Positions 1 through 8,400 of a DNA stretch of 64,000 bases are shown here, in pieces. Positions within the stretch are counted from its first letter, which is position 1; every line of letters begins with the position of its first letter. The stretch lies in NCBI GenBank assembly GCA_014873095.1, contig CP050848.1:3841850-3905849 (forward strand). The letters are read 5' to 3'. This DNA comes from Planctomycetales bacterium ZRK34. GTDB lineage: Bacteria > Planctomycetota > Phycisphaerae > Phycisphaerales > Zrk34. The notes under the pieces are model-generated. The model made no database searches, was not told where the DNA came from, and saw only the letters and a list, made by a program, of their open reading frames with translations. A program made the translations under genes and the position numbers.

Positions 1-638
1 AGCACGTGCGGGTCGGTCATCTTCGACGCGGGAGCGTCGGGGGCATCCGGCGCTGCGGCGGGCTTTGCTTCGACGGGCGCCCGCGCGGCCACGGTCATCA
101 CCGGCAGAAAATCAGGCGTGTCCAGGTGGGCTGTGAGAAACGGTTCATTCAGCGCGCGGTTGTCGTGGAAGTTGTGACAGCCCGATGAGGCGCAACTGTC
201 GAAGGCGAACTCGGCATGATTCGGGCGCGTTTCGGCGATGTCGCGATGGCAGTGGTAGCAGTAGTCCGTCGGCAGGGTCAGGCCCATCGCGTGGGTGCGA
301 TCGGCGGCGTGTTCCTGGTGACAGGTGATGCAGAAGCGTGCATCGAGGCGCTCGACAAGGTCGGCTTTGTCCAGCGGTTTGAACTTCTTCGGCGGGTGCG
401 AATCCGAGGCGGTTTCAAGCTCAGCCCCGTGGCAGTTGATGCAGGCATCCTGGAGGACGCCCATGCCGGGCGTGTGGCAGACCTGGCAGGCCAGCTCGAT
501 CTGGTAATGACCGACCGTGGTCACGCCGGGCAGGAACAGCCCGCGATCGGCCGTCTCGCTGCGCATCGTGTTGCTGAGATACATGACCATGACGATCGTG
601 CTCAGAAGCCAGAGGATCCAGGGAACCTTGCGTTTCAT
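1..638 (-). CDS. Membrane-anchored multihaem cytochrome c, 3' end outside window
   Basis: The reading frame starts at an ATG at 638 and is still open at the window edge (212 residues visible). A hydrophobic anchor (WILWLLSTIVMVMYL) lies at about residues 6-20. Four CxxCH haem sites follow (CQVCH, CINCH, CITCH, CYHCH) and then a CASSGCH site with wider spacing, so about five c-type haems on the outer side of the membrane. An Ala/Pro-rich segment lies near the visible end. The gene follows the flavoprotein/cytochrome b gene at 770-2821 on the same strand, 131 bases upstream, so the two probably pass electrons between them. Similar small multihaem cytochromes are found beside nitrate/nitrite assimilation genes, but no reductase is visible here. 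The family call is firm; the partner is inference. Confidence 0.8.
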   Translation of the reverse strand, partial: MKRKVPWILWLLSTIVMVMYLSNTMRSETADRGLFLPGVTTVGHYQIELACQVCHTPGMGVLQDACINCHGAELETASDSHPPKKFKPLDKADLVERLDARFCITCHQEHAADRTHAMGLTLPTDYCYHCHRDIAETRPNHAEFAFDSCASSGCHNFHDNRALNEPFLTAHLDTPDFLPVMTVAARAPVEAKPAAAPDAPDAPASKMTDPHV

Positions 639-663
639 ACCCAACCGTTACGAAGAGGTCGTT

Positions 664-761
664 TAACACGGGGGGCCACGGGGGGCCACGGAGTCGACAT
701 ACAGGCCAGTTGTGTTTTGATCACATTCAAATCACCGTGGCCCTCTGTGGCCCTCCGTGTT
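664..761. repeat. Inverted array of GGGCCACGG-type units
   Basis: Between the cytochrome c and flavoprotein genes, two copies of a GGGGGCCACG unit at about 668-691 face two copies of the complementary GTGGCCCTC-type unit at about 736-758. The arms could form a long imperfect hairpin. The architecture (tandem short units, then the same units inverted) matches the arrays between nusA, infB, ylxP and rbfA, though the unit sequence differs. It may act as a transcript-stabilising or attenuating hairpin between the two genes. Confidence 0.6.
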
Positions 762-769
762 GAGTCTTT

Positions 770-2821
770 TCAAAAGAAGTAGACCGACGCAATGTGAAAT
801 CCGATCAGCACCGGCAGCGGCCAGAACAGCAGAATGTGGCCCCAGGTCAGCCACGGTCGCCACTGCCGCGCGAAGGCGGCGACGCGCCCGGCGCCGTCGC
901 CGGCGGATTCCATCGCCGTGATGAATCCCGCCGCCGCGCCGATGAGGTTCAATCCCAAAAAGGCGGTCATCAGATAGAAGTTCAGGTTGTAGCCCATGCG
1001 GAAGCCGGTATGAACGATCAGCACCACCAGCGTGCTGAGCCCGATCATGCCGTGCATGACCCGCCACCACCCGAACGATCCAAACGAAAGCCATTTGATC
1101 CGCTTGCGGGCCGACAGCAGCAGCGCGATCACCGAAATGCCCAGCAGGCTGTACCCGCTGATCTGTTTGTATACGGCATCGCGCCAGAGCTGATCGATCG
1201 TGTGCATGACCGTCTGCACGGTGTTGGCAAACGGCACCGGCGCCACCAGCGCCACCGCCATGACGACCAGCAGCGCCATCAGCGACACCCCGGCAAACAG
1301 TCGCCACCCGCTGACGCCGCCGGCGCCGCGCGGGGCGAAGTCGGCGCCGAGCATCTCCGCCAGCATCGGTTTGCATGACCCGCAGACCGTCGACGCGCCG
1401 GTGCACTGGGCCAGTCGTTCGATCGTGCCGCAGCCGGAGTTGATCTGCACCCGCATCGCGCCGGCGGTGACGCGTTTGCAGTTGCACACCACCGCCCGGT
1501 CGGGCAGGCGCATCACGCGGCCGGCCCCGGCGGAGCCCCACAGCTCGCCCGTCTGCATGAAATGCTGGAGCAGCTTCGGCGTGACTTTGCGCTGGCGGTC
1601 GATGCCGATGCGGAGCTGGCCCATCTCGGACCATTCCCCGACGACGGCCGCGCCGATGATGTGCTCACCGCGCACACGGATGTGACGACGCTTGCCGGGC
1701 GCTGACCAGACATGCGCGCCGTCTTCGCCACGATAGTCGCCGTACACCGCCATCTCGACGCCGAGCAGTTTCAACCGCGTCGACAGATCGCCGCCGGTGA
1801 ATTCAGCCCGGCGGCCGAAGCGTTTAGTCAGGTTTTTAGCGGTGATTTCAGCCATTTCATAGCCGGGGGCGACCAGCCCGTACACGCGCCCGCGGTGCGA
1901 AGCACACTCACCGATGGCGTAAATGTCTTCGTCGCTGGTGCGCAGTTCGTCGTCGACGAGGATGCCGGCCACGCCCGTGTCGCAGTCGAGCCCCGCCTCC
2001 AGCGCCAACTCATGCCGGGCGCGGATGCCGGCGGAAATCACCACCAGGTCGACGTCGACGGTCTGATCGCTGGCCAGATGCAGCCGCAGGCCATCGCCGG
2101 TCCGTTCGATGCGCGTGGTGGTCTTGCCGAGGTGGATAAACAGGCCGAGCTGGCGCACGTGCTGTTCGAGCACCGCGGCTGAGTCTTCATCAAGCTGCTG
2201 AGGCATCAGCCAGTTGGCGCGTTCGATCACGTGGACCTGCTGATTCAGTTCATTCAGCGCCTGGGCGGCTTCGAGGCCGAGCAACCCGCCGCCGATGACC
2301 GCCGCTTTTCTGGCGCGCGCTTTGGCGTATTCAGCGATGGCGTCGAGGTCGTCGATCGTGCGGTAGACGAAGATGCCGGGAGGGGCGGGGCTACCGGGGG
2401 CGCCGGGTTCGTCGACGCCTTCGATGGGTGGCACATACGGCCGCGAGCCGGTGGCCAGCACGAGTTTGTCGTAGTGGACGGTCGTGTCATCGTCGAGCAT
2501 GATGTGGCGGGCTTCGCGGTCGATGCGTGTGACGCGCCGGCCGGTGTGCAGGGCGATGCGGTGGTCTTCGTACCACGATCGCGGGGCCAGCTCGAGCGAT
2601 GCCGCGTCGTGTGTTTTGAAATATTGGGTCAGATGGACACGGTCGTAGGCGGGGCGGGGCTCATCACCGATGACGACGATGCGGTAGCGGCGATGCCCGC
2701 CGCGCTCGACGAGTGATTCGCAGAGTTTGTAGCTGACCATGCCGTTGCCGACGATGACCAGGGCGGGCCGGGCGCGTCGTCTGCGGGCGGCGAGTTTTGT
2801 CAACGATATCATCATCGTCAT
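770..2821 (-). CDS. NirB-like FAD/[2Fe-2S] oxidoreductase fused to a di-haem cytochrome b domain
   Basis: This 683-residue protein has three parts. First, an FAD/NAD(P)-binding oxidoreductase like the N-terminus of assimilatory nitrite reductase NirB (LVIVGNGMVSYKLCE, then PRPAYDRVHLTQYF, and a second dinucleotide site AAVIGGGLLGLEAA). Second, a BFD-like [2Fe-2S] domain at roughly 440-490 with Cys pairs VCNCKR and TVCGSCKP. Third, about 180 residues of membrane helices. Two of those helices each carry a H-x13-H pair (HGMIGLSTLVVLIVH and HILLFWPLPVLIGFH), the spacing used to hold two b haems in one bundle. The sirohaem reductase half of NirB is absent. The likely role is electron transfer between NAD(P)H and the neighbouring multihaem cytochrome c; direction and final acceptor are unknown. 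It is transcribed away from the sigma gene at 3205. Confidence 0.82.
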   Translation of the reverse strand: MTMMISLTKLAARRRRARPALVIVGNGMVSYKLCESLVERGGHRRYRIVVIGDEPRPAYDRVHLTQYFKTHDAASLELAPRSWYEDHRIALHTGRRVTRIDREARHIMLDDDTTVHYDKLVLATGSRPYVPPIEGVDEPGAPGSPAPPGIFVYRTIDDLDAIAEYAKARARKAAVIGGGLLGLEAAQALNELNQQVHVIERANWLMPQQLDEDSAAVLEQHVRQLGLFIHLGKTTTRIERTGDGLRLHLASDQTVDVDLVVISAGIRARHELALEAGLDCDTGVAGILVDDELRTSDEDIYAIGECASHRGRVYGLVAPGYEMAEITAKNLTKRFGRRAEFTGGDLSTRLKLLGVEMAVYGDYRGEDGAHVWSAPGKRRHIRVRGEHIIGAAVVGEWSEMGQLRIGIDRQRKVTPKLLQHFMQTGELWGSAGAGRVMRLPDRAVVCNCKRVTAGAMRVQINSGCGTIERLAQCTGASTVCGSCKPMLAEMLGADFAPRGAGGVSGWRLFAGVSLMALLVVMAVALVAPVPFANTVQTVMHTIDQLWRDAVYKQISGYSLLGISVIALLLSARKRIKWLSFGSFGWWRVMHGMIGLSTLVVLIVHTGFRMGYNLNFYLMTAFLGLNLIGAAAGFITAMESAGDGAGRVAAFARQWRPWLTWGHILLFWPLPVLIGFHIASVYFF

Positions 2822-2840
2822 CGCGTGGGGATAAACGAAA

Positions 2841-2884
2841 ACGACGTCTACCGGTTGAGCGCGAGCCCAAGGGGTAGACGTCGT
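2841..2884. promoter_or_regulatory. 12-bp perfect inverted repeat between divergent genes
   Basis: ACGACGTCTACC at 2841-2852 is repeated inverted at 2873-2884 with a 20-base spacer, 20 bases upstream of the flavoprotein start codon and in the divergent region facing the sigma gene. It could be an operator or a transcript hairpin; no regulator is identified. Confidence 0.4.
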
Positions 2885-3204
2885 TGTCTGGGTTCAAGCC
2901 GTCGTTGGCCTGGTGGTCGGGTTGTTGACGCCGGCGGCGGGATCGGCGTGCTGAGGTTGCACGCATCACGTCGGCCGACGGTAGACGCAAGGCAAAGCGC
3001 GTACCAATTCGGCGCGTCACCGCAAAAACCCTACTGGCATCCCCCAATCGGGGTCGGCGATGTGAAACGACTGCCGTCGGCCTGCGCATTGTCTGTACAT
3101 TGGCCCGCGGACCGCTGAACAAACAGGCGATCGTCGGCGAAAATATTTTCACGAGCCTTGCGCAAATCGCCGCCTCGGCATGTACGCCTGTAGAGGAAAC
3201 TGTT

Positions 3205-3729
3205 TTGTCGATCGATCATGACACCATCGTGCGCGTGTTGATGCAGGAGCGGGTCAAGCTGCTGGCTTTTGCGTGGGCGATCGTGCGCGACGCCCACATG
3301 GCCGAAGACATCCTGCAGGAGATTTCACTGGCGGCGATCCGCAAGCGCGACCAGATCAACGATGCCGATCACCTGCGGGCGTGGCTTCGTCGATCGGCCC
3401 GGTTCGAGGCGATGAACCGGTTGCAGCGGGCCGATCAGTCGAACGTGTTGATGGACGACCAGTTGCTGGATCGGCTCGAAGCCCGGTGGGGTCAGACCGA
3501 TGCGCTGGTGCACGGGGAGATGGTCGAGGCGTTGAACCACTGCCTGGCGGAACTTTCGCCGACCAGCGTGCGGATGTTGAAACTGCGGTACGTCGAGGGG
3601 CTGCGCGGTGAAAAGCTGGCGGCGGCGATGAACCAGAAAATACGAACCCACTATTTGAACCTGGCCCGCGTGATGCGATCCGTACAGCAGTGCGTGCGGA
3701 CCAGGCTGGGGATGGACACGGCCAGATGA
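3205..3729 (+). CDS. ECF sigma factor, cassette A
   Basis: This is a 174-residue sigma-70 family protein. Region 2 is visible (LLAFAWAIVRDAHMAEDILQ, then LRAWLRRSARFEAMNR) and region 4 near the C-terminus (LAELSPTSVRMLKLRY followed by a helix-turn-helix). I chose the TTG at 3205 because GAGGAA lies six bases upstream; the frame stays open to 3100 but the extra N-terminal residues resemble no sigma region. Its stop overlaps the start of the FecR gene (ATGA), which implies translational coupling and a sigma/anti-sigma pair. The same gene order recurs at 18223 and, on the other strand, at 52373. The target promoters are not known; the downstream genes are the obvious candidates. Confidence 0.85.
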   Translation: MSIDHDTIVRVLMQERVKLLAFAWAIVRDAHMAEDILQEISLAAIRKRDQINDADHLRAWLRRSARFEAMNRLQRADQSNVLMDDQLLDRLEARWGQTDALVHGEMVEALNHCLAELSPTSVRMLKLRYVEGLRGEKLAAAMNQKIRTHYLNLARVMRSVQQCVRTRLGMDTAR

Positions 3730-5126
3730 CTTCGCAGCCGAACGACATCACGCCGACCCCGCCCCCGGAGCCAACCTCACCCCCGGATGAGCAGTTGCTC
3801 GAACTGGCCCTGCGCTATGCCGACGGGCAGCTTTCACCCGACGAAATCCGTCAACTGCACACGATGATGATGGACGACGATCAGGCGTGCGACCTGTTCG
3901 TGCAGACCTTATATACACAGATGACGCTGCAGGAGGATTTCGGCGCGTGGCTGACCGAGCGTGCGGCTCGTGAGGCGACAAAACCCCCCGCGGCAAGACC
4001 ACGGGCTGCGGCGACCGCCGGGCGATGGCGCATCACGCGATCGTCGATCGGGTGGGCGCTGGCGGCGATGGTGGCGCTGTGCGCCGGTGTCGCGGGGTGG
4101 TGGATGCAGGGCGAGGGGACGTGGCCGTCGGTGTCGAACCCCGCGCCGGTGGTCGGGGTGATGATCGAAACAGAGGGCGCGGCGTGGGCGGGCAGCTCGC
4201 AGGTGGCGACACCGGGCAATCCGCTGCATGCCGGGCAATTGTCGCTGGCTTCGGGCGCCGCCCAGGTGATGTTCGATTCCAGCGCGGTCGTCGACCTGGT
4301 GGGGCCTTGCGTCTTTGAGATGACAGGCCCCAACCGGGGACGCCTGACGCGCGGCACGCTTCAGGCGTATGTGCCCAAGCGGGCGACCGGATTCACCGTC
4401 GACCTGCCCGACGGATCGAAGATCATCGACCTGGGCACGCGCTACCAGGTCGATGTCGATGCGGCCGGTCGGATCGAGGTCTGGGTTCTCGAAGGCTCGG
4501 TGCTCATCGAGTCGGCGACGATGCAGACGACGCTGGCCGCCGGCGACGAAGCGCAACTGCGCGACGGGCGACTGATCAGCCCGGCCGCCGCGGATGACGA
4601 TGCGGATGTGGTGCGCTTTTCAACGGATCAAATCGGATCGCAGCAGGTGCAACTCAAGCAGGACGGCCAGTTCGGCCAGCCGTCCAAGGCGATGGTGTTC
4701 AACGACGGGCGGACGCTGCGGCTTGCCGGCAACGCCTGGAAGACGCTGGCCCATCCCTACGACGTGACGCCGAACACAGTGCTGGAAGCCGAGTTCCGCA
4801 CAACCCGGCCCGGCGAGATACACGCGATCGGATTCGACGGGTCGATTCCCGTCGGCGACAAGGCGTGGCGATACACCGCGTTTCAGATCTACGGCTCTGA
4901 ATCGGTGGCCCATGTTTCAAGGCAGTACATGCTGCCGGCCGCGGGGCAGTGGACACACGTGAAGATTCCCGTGGGCGAGCATTTCGTCGGTCATTTCGAT
5001 CGGCTGATTTTCGTCTGCGATGACGATGCGGCCGGCGCGGCGGAAAGTTGGTTCCGAAACGTCCGCGTGTATGAACGCCCGGTCGATCCGGCCGAAACCC
5101 AACAACGTAATGTCGAGAAACCTTGA
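3726..5126 (+). CDS. FecR-type anti-sigma/sensor with carbohydrate-binding-like C-terminus, cassette A
   Basis: This 466-residue protein starts at the ATG overlapping the sigma stop. Residues 1-105 are cytoplasmic, with a Pro-rich start and a helical part (DEQLLELALRYADGQLSPDE) like other anti-sigma N-termini. One membrane helix lies at about 107-127. A FecR domain follows (AQVMFDSSAVVDLVGPCVFE, then FTVDLPDGSKIIDLGTRYQV). The last 150 residues form a beta-rich module (LRLAGNAWKTLAHPY, RPGEIHAIGFD, then AESWFRNVRVYE). As I recall, similar modules are attached to marine polysaccharide-degrading enzymes, which suggests that the sensor binds a glycan outside the cell. The FecR in cassette C (50527-51849) has the same C-terminal module; that in cassette B does not. 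Confidence 0.82.
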   Translation: MTSQPNDITPTPPPEPTSPPDEQLLELALRYADGQLSPDEIRQLHTMMMDDDQACDLFVQTLYTQMTLQEDFGAWLTERAAREATKPPAARPRAAATAGRWRITRSSIGWALAAMVALCAGVAGWWMQGEGTWPSVSNPAPVVGVMIETEGAAWAGSSQVATPGNPLHAGQLSLASGAAQVMFDSSAVVDLVGPCVFEMTGPNRGRLTRGTLQAYVPKRATGFTVDLPDGSKIIDLGTRYQVDVDAAGRIEVWVLEGSVLIESATMQTTLAAGDEAQLRDGRLISPAAADDDADVVRFSTDQIGSQQVQLKQDGQFGQPSKAMVFNDGRTLRLAGNAWKTLAHPYDVTPNTVLEAEFRTTRPGEIHAIGFDGSIPVGDKAWRYTAFQIYGSESVAHVSRQYMLPAAGQWTHVKIPVGEHFVGHFDRLIFVCDDDAAGAAESWFRNVRVYERPVDPAETQQRNVEKP

Positions 5127-5142
5127 TTAAGGAGATGTCGTG

Positions 5143-6033
5143 ATGACATGGATCAAACAAACAACCGGCGGACTGGCGATCGTGATGATGTTGATGCTGA
5201 TCAGCCCGGCGGCGCGCGGCGCGATCACCGCTGAATTCACCGATGGCAACGGCACGTCGACCGTCGACCAGTGGACCGGCGTCGGCGGCAGTGGGTGGAC
5301 CGGCGGATGGACCTCGTTTCTGCCCAGCGGCGACACCGCCACCGTCACCACGACCAGCCCCCTCAACGGCGCCGGCGACACTTACCTGGCCGTGACTGAT
5401 CCGACCACCAGCAGCGTCGGCAACCACATCATCGCCCGCACGATCACCAGCTTCGGCGATGTCGACACCGCCGCCAAGTACACCATCGCCTGGAAGTGGC
5501 GCTTCGACGGCGACGTGGCCGCGATGGAAGCCGGCGGGTTCAACGACCGCATCCATTTCTACGGAAACAACGGCACCACCAACGGCACCAGCACTTCCAA
5601 CAGTTGGATCGTCGGCTGGGCCTCGTCGGACTCCGGCTCGCTGACTGTCCACGATGACCACTGGTATTTCTACGACAACAACGTCTCCAACGGCTTCGTC
5701 GTCGACAACCAGGTCGACACCGGCATCGGACTCACCGCCGGCGTCGTGTATGACTTCGTCGTAACCATCGACCCGGTCAACGGCACCTACGACGCCTCCA
5801 TCGACGATGGAACCAGCAGCTTCAGCGCCAGCGGCATGACTTTCCGCAACGCTGCGCCCGGTCAGTACAACAGCCTGCACTTCGGCACGATCACCTCCAG
5901 TTCCGCCACCGATTCCAGCTTCTCGCTGGACTCGATCACGATCAACGCCGCCACCGTCGTGCCGACCCCCGCGGCGCTGCCGGCGGGGCTTGCGATGCTC
6001 GGCGCGCTGGTGATGCGCCGGCGCAGGTCATGA
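5143..6033 (+). CDS. Exported PEP-CTERM-type surface protein, cassette A
   Basis: This is a 296-residue secreted protein. A signal peptide (LAIVMMLMLISPAARG) ends near residue 27. The body is rich in Ser, Thr, Gly, Asp and Asn and looks like a beta-sandwich (LamG/lectin-like in composition, not confidently assigned). The C-terminus has the sorting pattern VPTPAALPAGL, a hydrophobic stretch, then RRRRS. I chose ATG 5143 over GTG 5140 because AAGGAG at 5129-5134 sits eight bases before it. It follows the FecR gene by 16 bases. PEP-CTERM proteins are processed by an exosortase and displayed on or released from the surface; no exosortase is in this window. The function of this protein is unknown. 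Confidence 0.8.
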   Translation: MTWIKQTTGGLAIVMMLMLISPAARGAITAEFTDGNGTSTVDQWTGVGGSGWTGGWTSFLPSGDTATVTTTSPLNGAGDTYLAVTDPTTSSVGNHIIARTITSFGDVDTAAKYTIAWKWRFDGDVAAMEAGGFNDRIHFYGNNGTTNGTSTSNSWIVGWASSDSGSLTVHDDHWYFYDNNVSNGFVVDNQVDTGIGLTAGVVYDFVVTIDPVNGTYDASIDDGTSSFSASGMTFRNAAPGQYNSLHFGTITSSSATDSSFSLDSITINAATVVPTPAALPAGLAMLGALVMRRRRS

Positions 6034-6039
6034 CTAAAG

Positions 6040-6084
6040 CCCGGGGACTGCCGTCCCCGGGGTCCGCAAGCTGTCAGCTTGCGG
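6040..6084. repeat. Two consecutive GC-rich hairpins between PEP-CTERM and pseudopilin genes
   Basis: CCCGGGGAC/GTCCCCGGG pairs across 6040-6061 and CCGCAAGCTG/CAGCTTGCGG across 6064-6084. Neither is followed by a T-run, so they are more likely processing or mRNA-stability structures than a terminator. The second hairpin ends 16 bases before the pseudopilin start. Confidence 0.6.
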
Positions 6085-6100
6085 CTATTGAAGGAGCGCC

Positions 6101-6844
6101 ATGCGCCGTCGTGCTTTCACCCTGATCGAGTTGCTCGTGGTCGTCAGTATCATCGCGTTGCTGATTGCGATTCTGCTGCCGAGCCTGCAGCGGGCGCGCG
6201 AGCAGGCGGGGCGCGTCGTCTGCGCGGCGCATCTGCATCAGATGGCCCTGGGCGTGACCAGCTACACCGTCGACAGCAAGGGCCGCCTGCCCAGGGTCAT
6301 GGCCACCGGCGGGGTTCACTCCTTCGCGACTTACTGGATCAACGAGTACACCGTCACCGGCCCGGCCACGACGCTGCGGCGCGTCAACCTCGGCCTGCTG
6401 ATGAGCTTCATGCCCGATCCGCAGTCGTATTACTGCCCATCGGTCAATGCCAACGAGCGTCACAGCCTCAGCTTCAACGGGCCGGACAATACATGGAACG
6501 ATGGCATCGGCGACAGTCAGCACCGACTGCGCTCCTCGTACGTGGCCCGGTCGTATGTGACGATCCGCGATGACATCGGCGACCTGGATTGGGTCGCGGC
6601 CGACTTCAGCAACAAGGTGATCTATTCCGAGTTTTACATGGTCGATCAGTGGTCCGGCGGCGGCATCCTCAACGGCGAAATCAGCGCCCCGCATGAAGCT
6701 GAGGGTTACAACCGCCTGTTCGGCGACGGCGCGTGTCGATGGATCAACGCCGCCCCGCTGGAAGCTGAGCGACCGATCAATACGTTTGTTCCGTTGTCCT
6801 TTGAGGTGCTGAATTACTACGCCGTGTTGGATCGCGAGCCGTGA
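6101..6844 (+). CDS. Type IV pseudopilin-like protein (H-X10-DG type), cassette A
   Basis: This 247-residue protein begins with a class III prepilin signal: [20 protein letters not shown], where cleavage would occur before F6 and E10 is the usual fifth-position Glu. The hydrophobic helix continues to about residue 30. The soluble part ends with [13 protein letters not shown], a spacing variant of the H-X9-DG motif found in large planctomycete and verrucomicrobial pseudopilin families. GAAGGAG precedes the ATG. No pilus assembly genes are nearby, so assembly would rely on a system elsewhere. The counterpart in cassette C has nearly the same C-terminal motif ([13 protein letters not shown]). 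Confidence 0.88.
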   Translation: MRRRAFTLIELLVVVSIIALLIAILLPSLQRAREQAGRVVCAAHLHQMALGVTSYTVDSKGRLPRVMATGGVHSFATYWINEYTVTGPATTLRRVNLGLLMSFMPDPQSYYCPSVNANERHSLSFNGPDNTWNDGIGDSQHRLRSSYVARSYVTIRDDIGDLDWVAADFSNKVIYSEFYMVDQWSGGGILNGEISAPHEAEGYNRLFGDGACRWINAAPLEAERPINTFVPLSFEVLNYYAVLDREP

Positions 6845-6857
6845 TCAGCGCCGATTG

Positions 6858-8369
6858 ATGAAAGCCGTCATGATGAATTGCATGTTGCGTCGCGTGGTTT
6901 GTGTGTTGTTGTTTGCGTTGGTGTCGATGGCGACTGGAGCGTTCGCCGCTGAAAAAGACTCAGCGATCACCCGCTCGATCGACGCCTCGAAAACCGTCGG
7001 GCCGTTTCCCGCGCTGACGGTCTACCGCAACACGTCGATACAGAAAGCCCCAGCCCCGGCGCTGGCCGAGCTGGCGACGCGCGAGTTGGGCCGGGCGAAG
7101 ATCACCCGCTGCTGGTTGAACCTCGACGAGATGTGGGACTACCGCACGCGCCGGTTCGTCGACGACTACCCGCTGGGCGTACACAAGTATGACGATGTGC
7201 CCGAAAAACACACCGAAACCTGGGGCAGCGTCGTCGAAACCAACGTGCCCCTGCAGACGTATCTCGGCGCCTTCAGTAAGCAGAGCGACCACCTGATGCT
7301 GGCGATCCGCCGCTACGAGCGTGACATTCTCGACGGCAAGCTTGGCGTGAGCATGGCCGACTGGAAGATGATGTTCAAACACGCGCTGAAGGTCGCCAAA
7401 AAAGCCGCCCCGAATCTGCGCTACATCGAAGTGGGCAACGAATACGCCCTCAAGGGTTTCGCCGGCGCGACGGCCGACGAGTATTACGAGTTTTATAAGC
7501 TCGGGTATCAGGCGGTCAACGAGGTCAACGACGAGTTGAAGCTGACCGGCGAGGCCCGCCTGCTCGTAGGCGGCCCGGTCTGCACGGGCAACATCATCAA
7601 AAAGCTCGGGCAGTTCTTCGCCAACTTCGCCAAAGACACCGACCCGCAGAAGCGCCTCGATTTCGTGACCTGGCATGAATACCACGACCGCTACGCCGAC
7701 ACCGCCCAGCGCGAGTCGCAGGTCAAAACCATGATGAAGGCCGCGGGGCTCAACGCCAACGTGCCGATGTTCATCACCGAGCACGATCCCTACCACCCCA
7801 AGGCCGGCGCCCGTGAGTACAACCTCATCAACGCCGCCGCGCTGGTCAAGTCGCTGTATTACACCGACAAGCTCAGCCCGGGCATGAAAATTCTGCCGTG
7901 GGTGCTGTATCACGATGCGAACATTCAAACACGCTTCGCATGGTTCAACGGCCCCAACCGGGTCGACACCAGAGCCGACGAGCTTTACATGTTTCCGGCC
8001 GGCTGCTCGATGAAGCTGCTGCATCAGATGGCCGGCGGGCGCGAGATCGCCGTCGACAATGCCATCGAGTCAGATCACCTCGTGCTCGCGTCCGTCGACG
8101 GCAAGCAGGTGATCGTTGAGGTGGTCAACTACGGCGAGCCGCGCGATGTGACGATCCAACTCGACAAGCTGCCGATCAAGGGATCGGTACGCCTCGTGAA
8201 GTATCTGATCGACAAGCAGCATTCCAACGCCGTGACAAACCCCGAGTACCGCGGGGGCGTTCAGCAGGTCGGCGACGAGGTGGTGAAGGCGGCCGACGGA
8301 TCGATCACGCTGACGCAGTCGAAGCTGGACAAACACGGTATCGTGCAGTGGCGGATCACACCTCAGTGA
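6858..8369 (+). CDS. Secreted clan GH-A glycoside hydrolase (GH39-like)
   Basis: This protein of about 503 residues has a signal peptide (VVCVLLFALVSMATGAFA). It shows a TIM-barrel hydrolase pattern with a probable acid/base Glu at about residue 195 (IEVGNEYAL) and a nucleophile Glu at about 308 (MFITEHDPY), the arrangement seen in clan GH-A retaining enzymes. A beta-sandwich domain follows (SDHLVLASVDGKQVIVEVVNYG). GH39 or a neighbouring family fits best; the substrate cannot be read from sequence. It starts 13 bases after the pseudopilin gene and is probably the effector enzyme of cassette A. Several in-frame ATGs (6858, 6870, 6873, 6882) make the exact start uncertain. Confidence 0.72.
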   Translation: MKAVMMNCMLRRVVCVLLFALVSMATGAFAAEKDSAITRSIDASKTVGPFPALTVYRNTSIQKAPAPALAELATRELGRAKITRCWLNLDEMWDYRTRRFVDDYPLGVHKYDDVPEKHTETWGSVVETNVPLQTYLGAFSKQSDHLMLAIRRYERDILDGKLGVSMADWKMMFKHALKVAKKAAPNLRYIEVGNEYALKGFAGATADEYYEFYKLGYQAVNEVNDELKLTGEARLLVGGPVCTGNIIKKLGQFFANFAKDTDPQKRLDFVTWHEYHDRYADTAQRESQVKTMMKAAGLNANVPMFITEHDPYHPKAGAREYNLINAAALVKSLYYTDKLSPGMKILPWVLYHDANIQTRFAWFNGPNRVDTRADELYMFPAGCSMKLLHQMAGGREIAVDNAIESDHLVLASVDGKQVIVEVVNYGEPRDVTIQLDKLPIKGSVRLVKYLIDKQHSNAVTNPEYRGGVQQVGDEVVKAADGSITLTQSKLDKHGIVQWRITPQ

Positions 8370-8400
8370 GGCGGCCGCCGTGCCGTGATATGATGACAAC

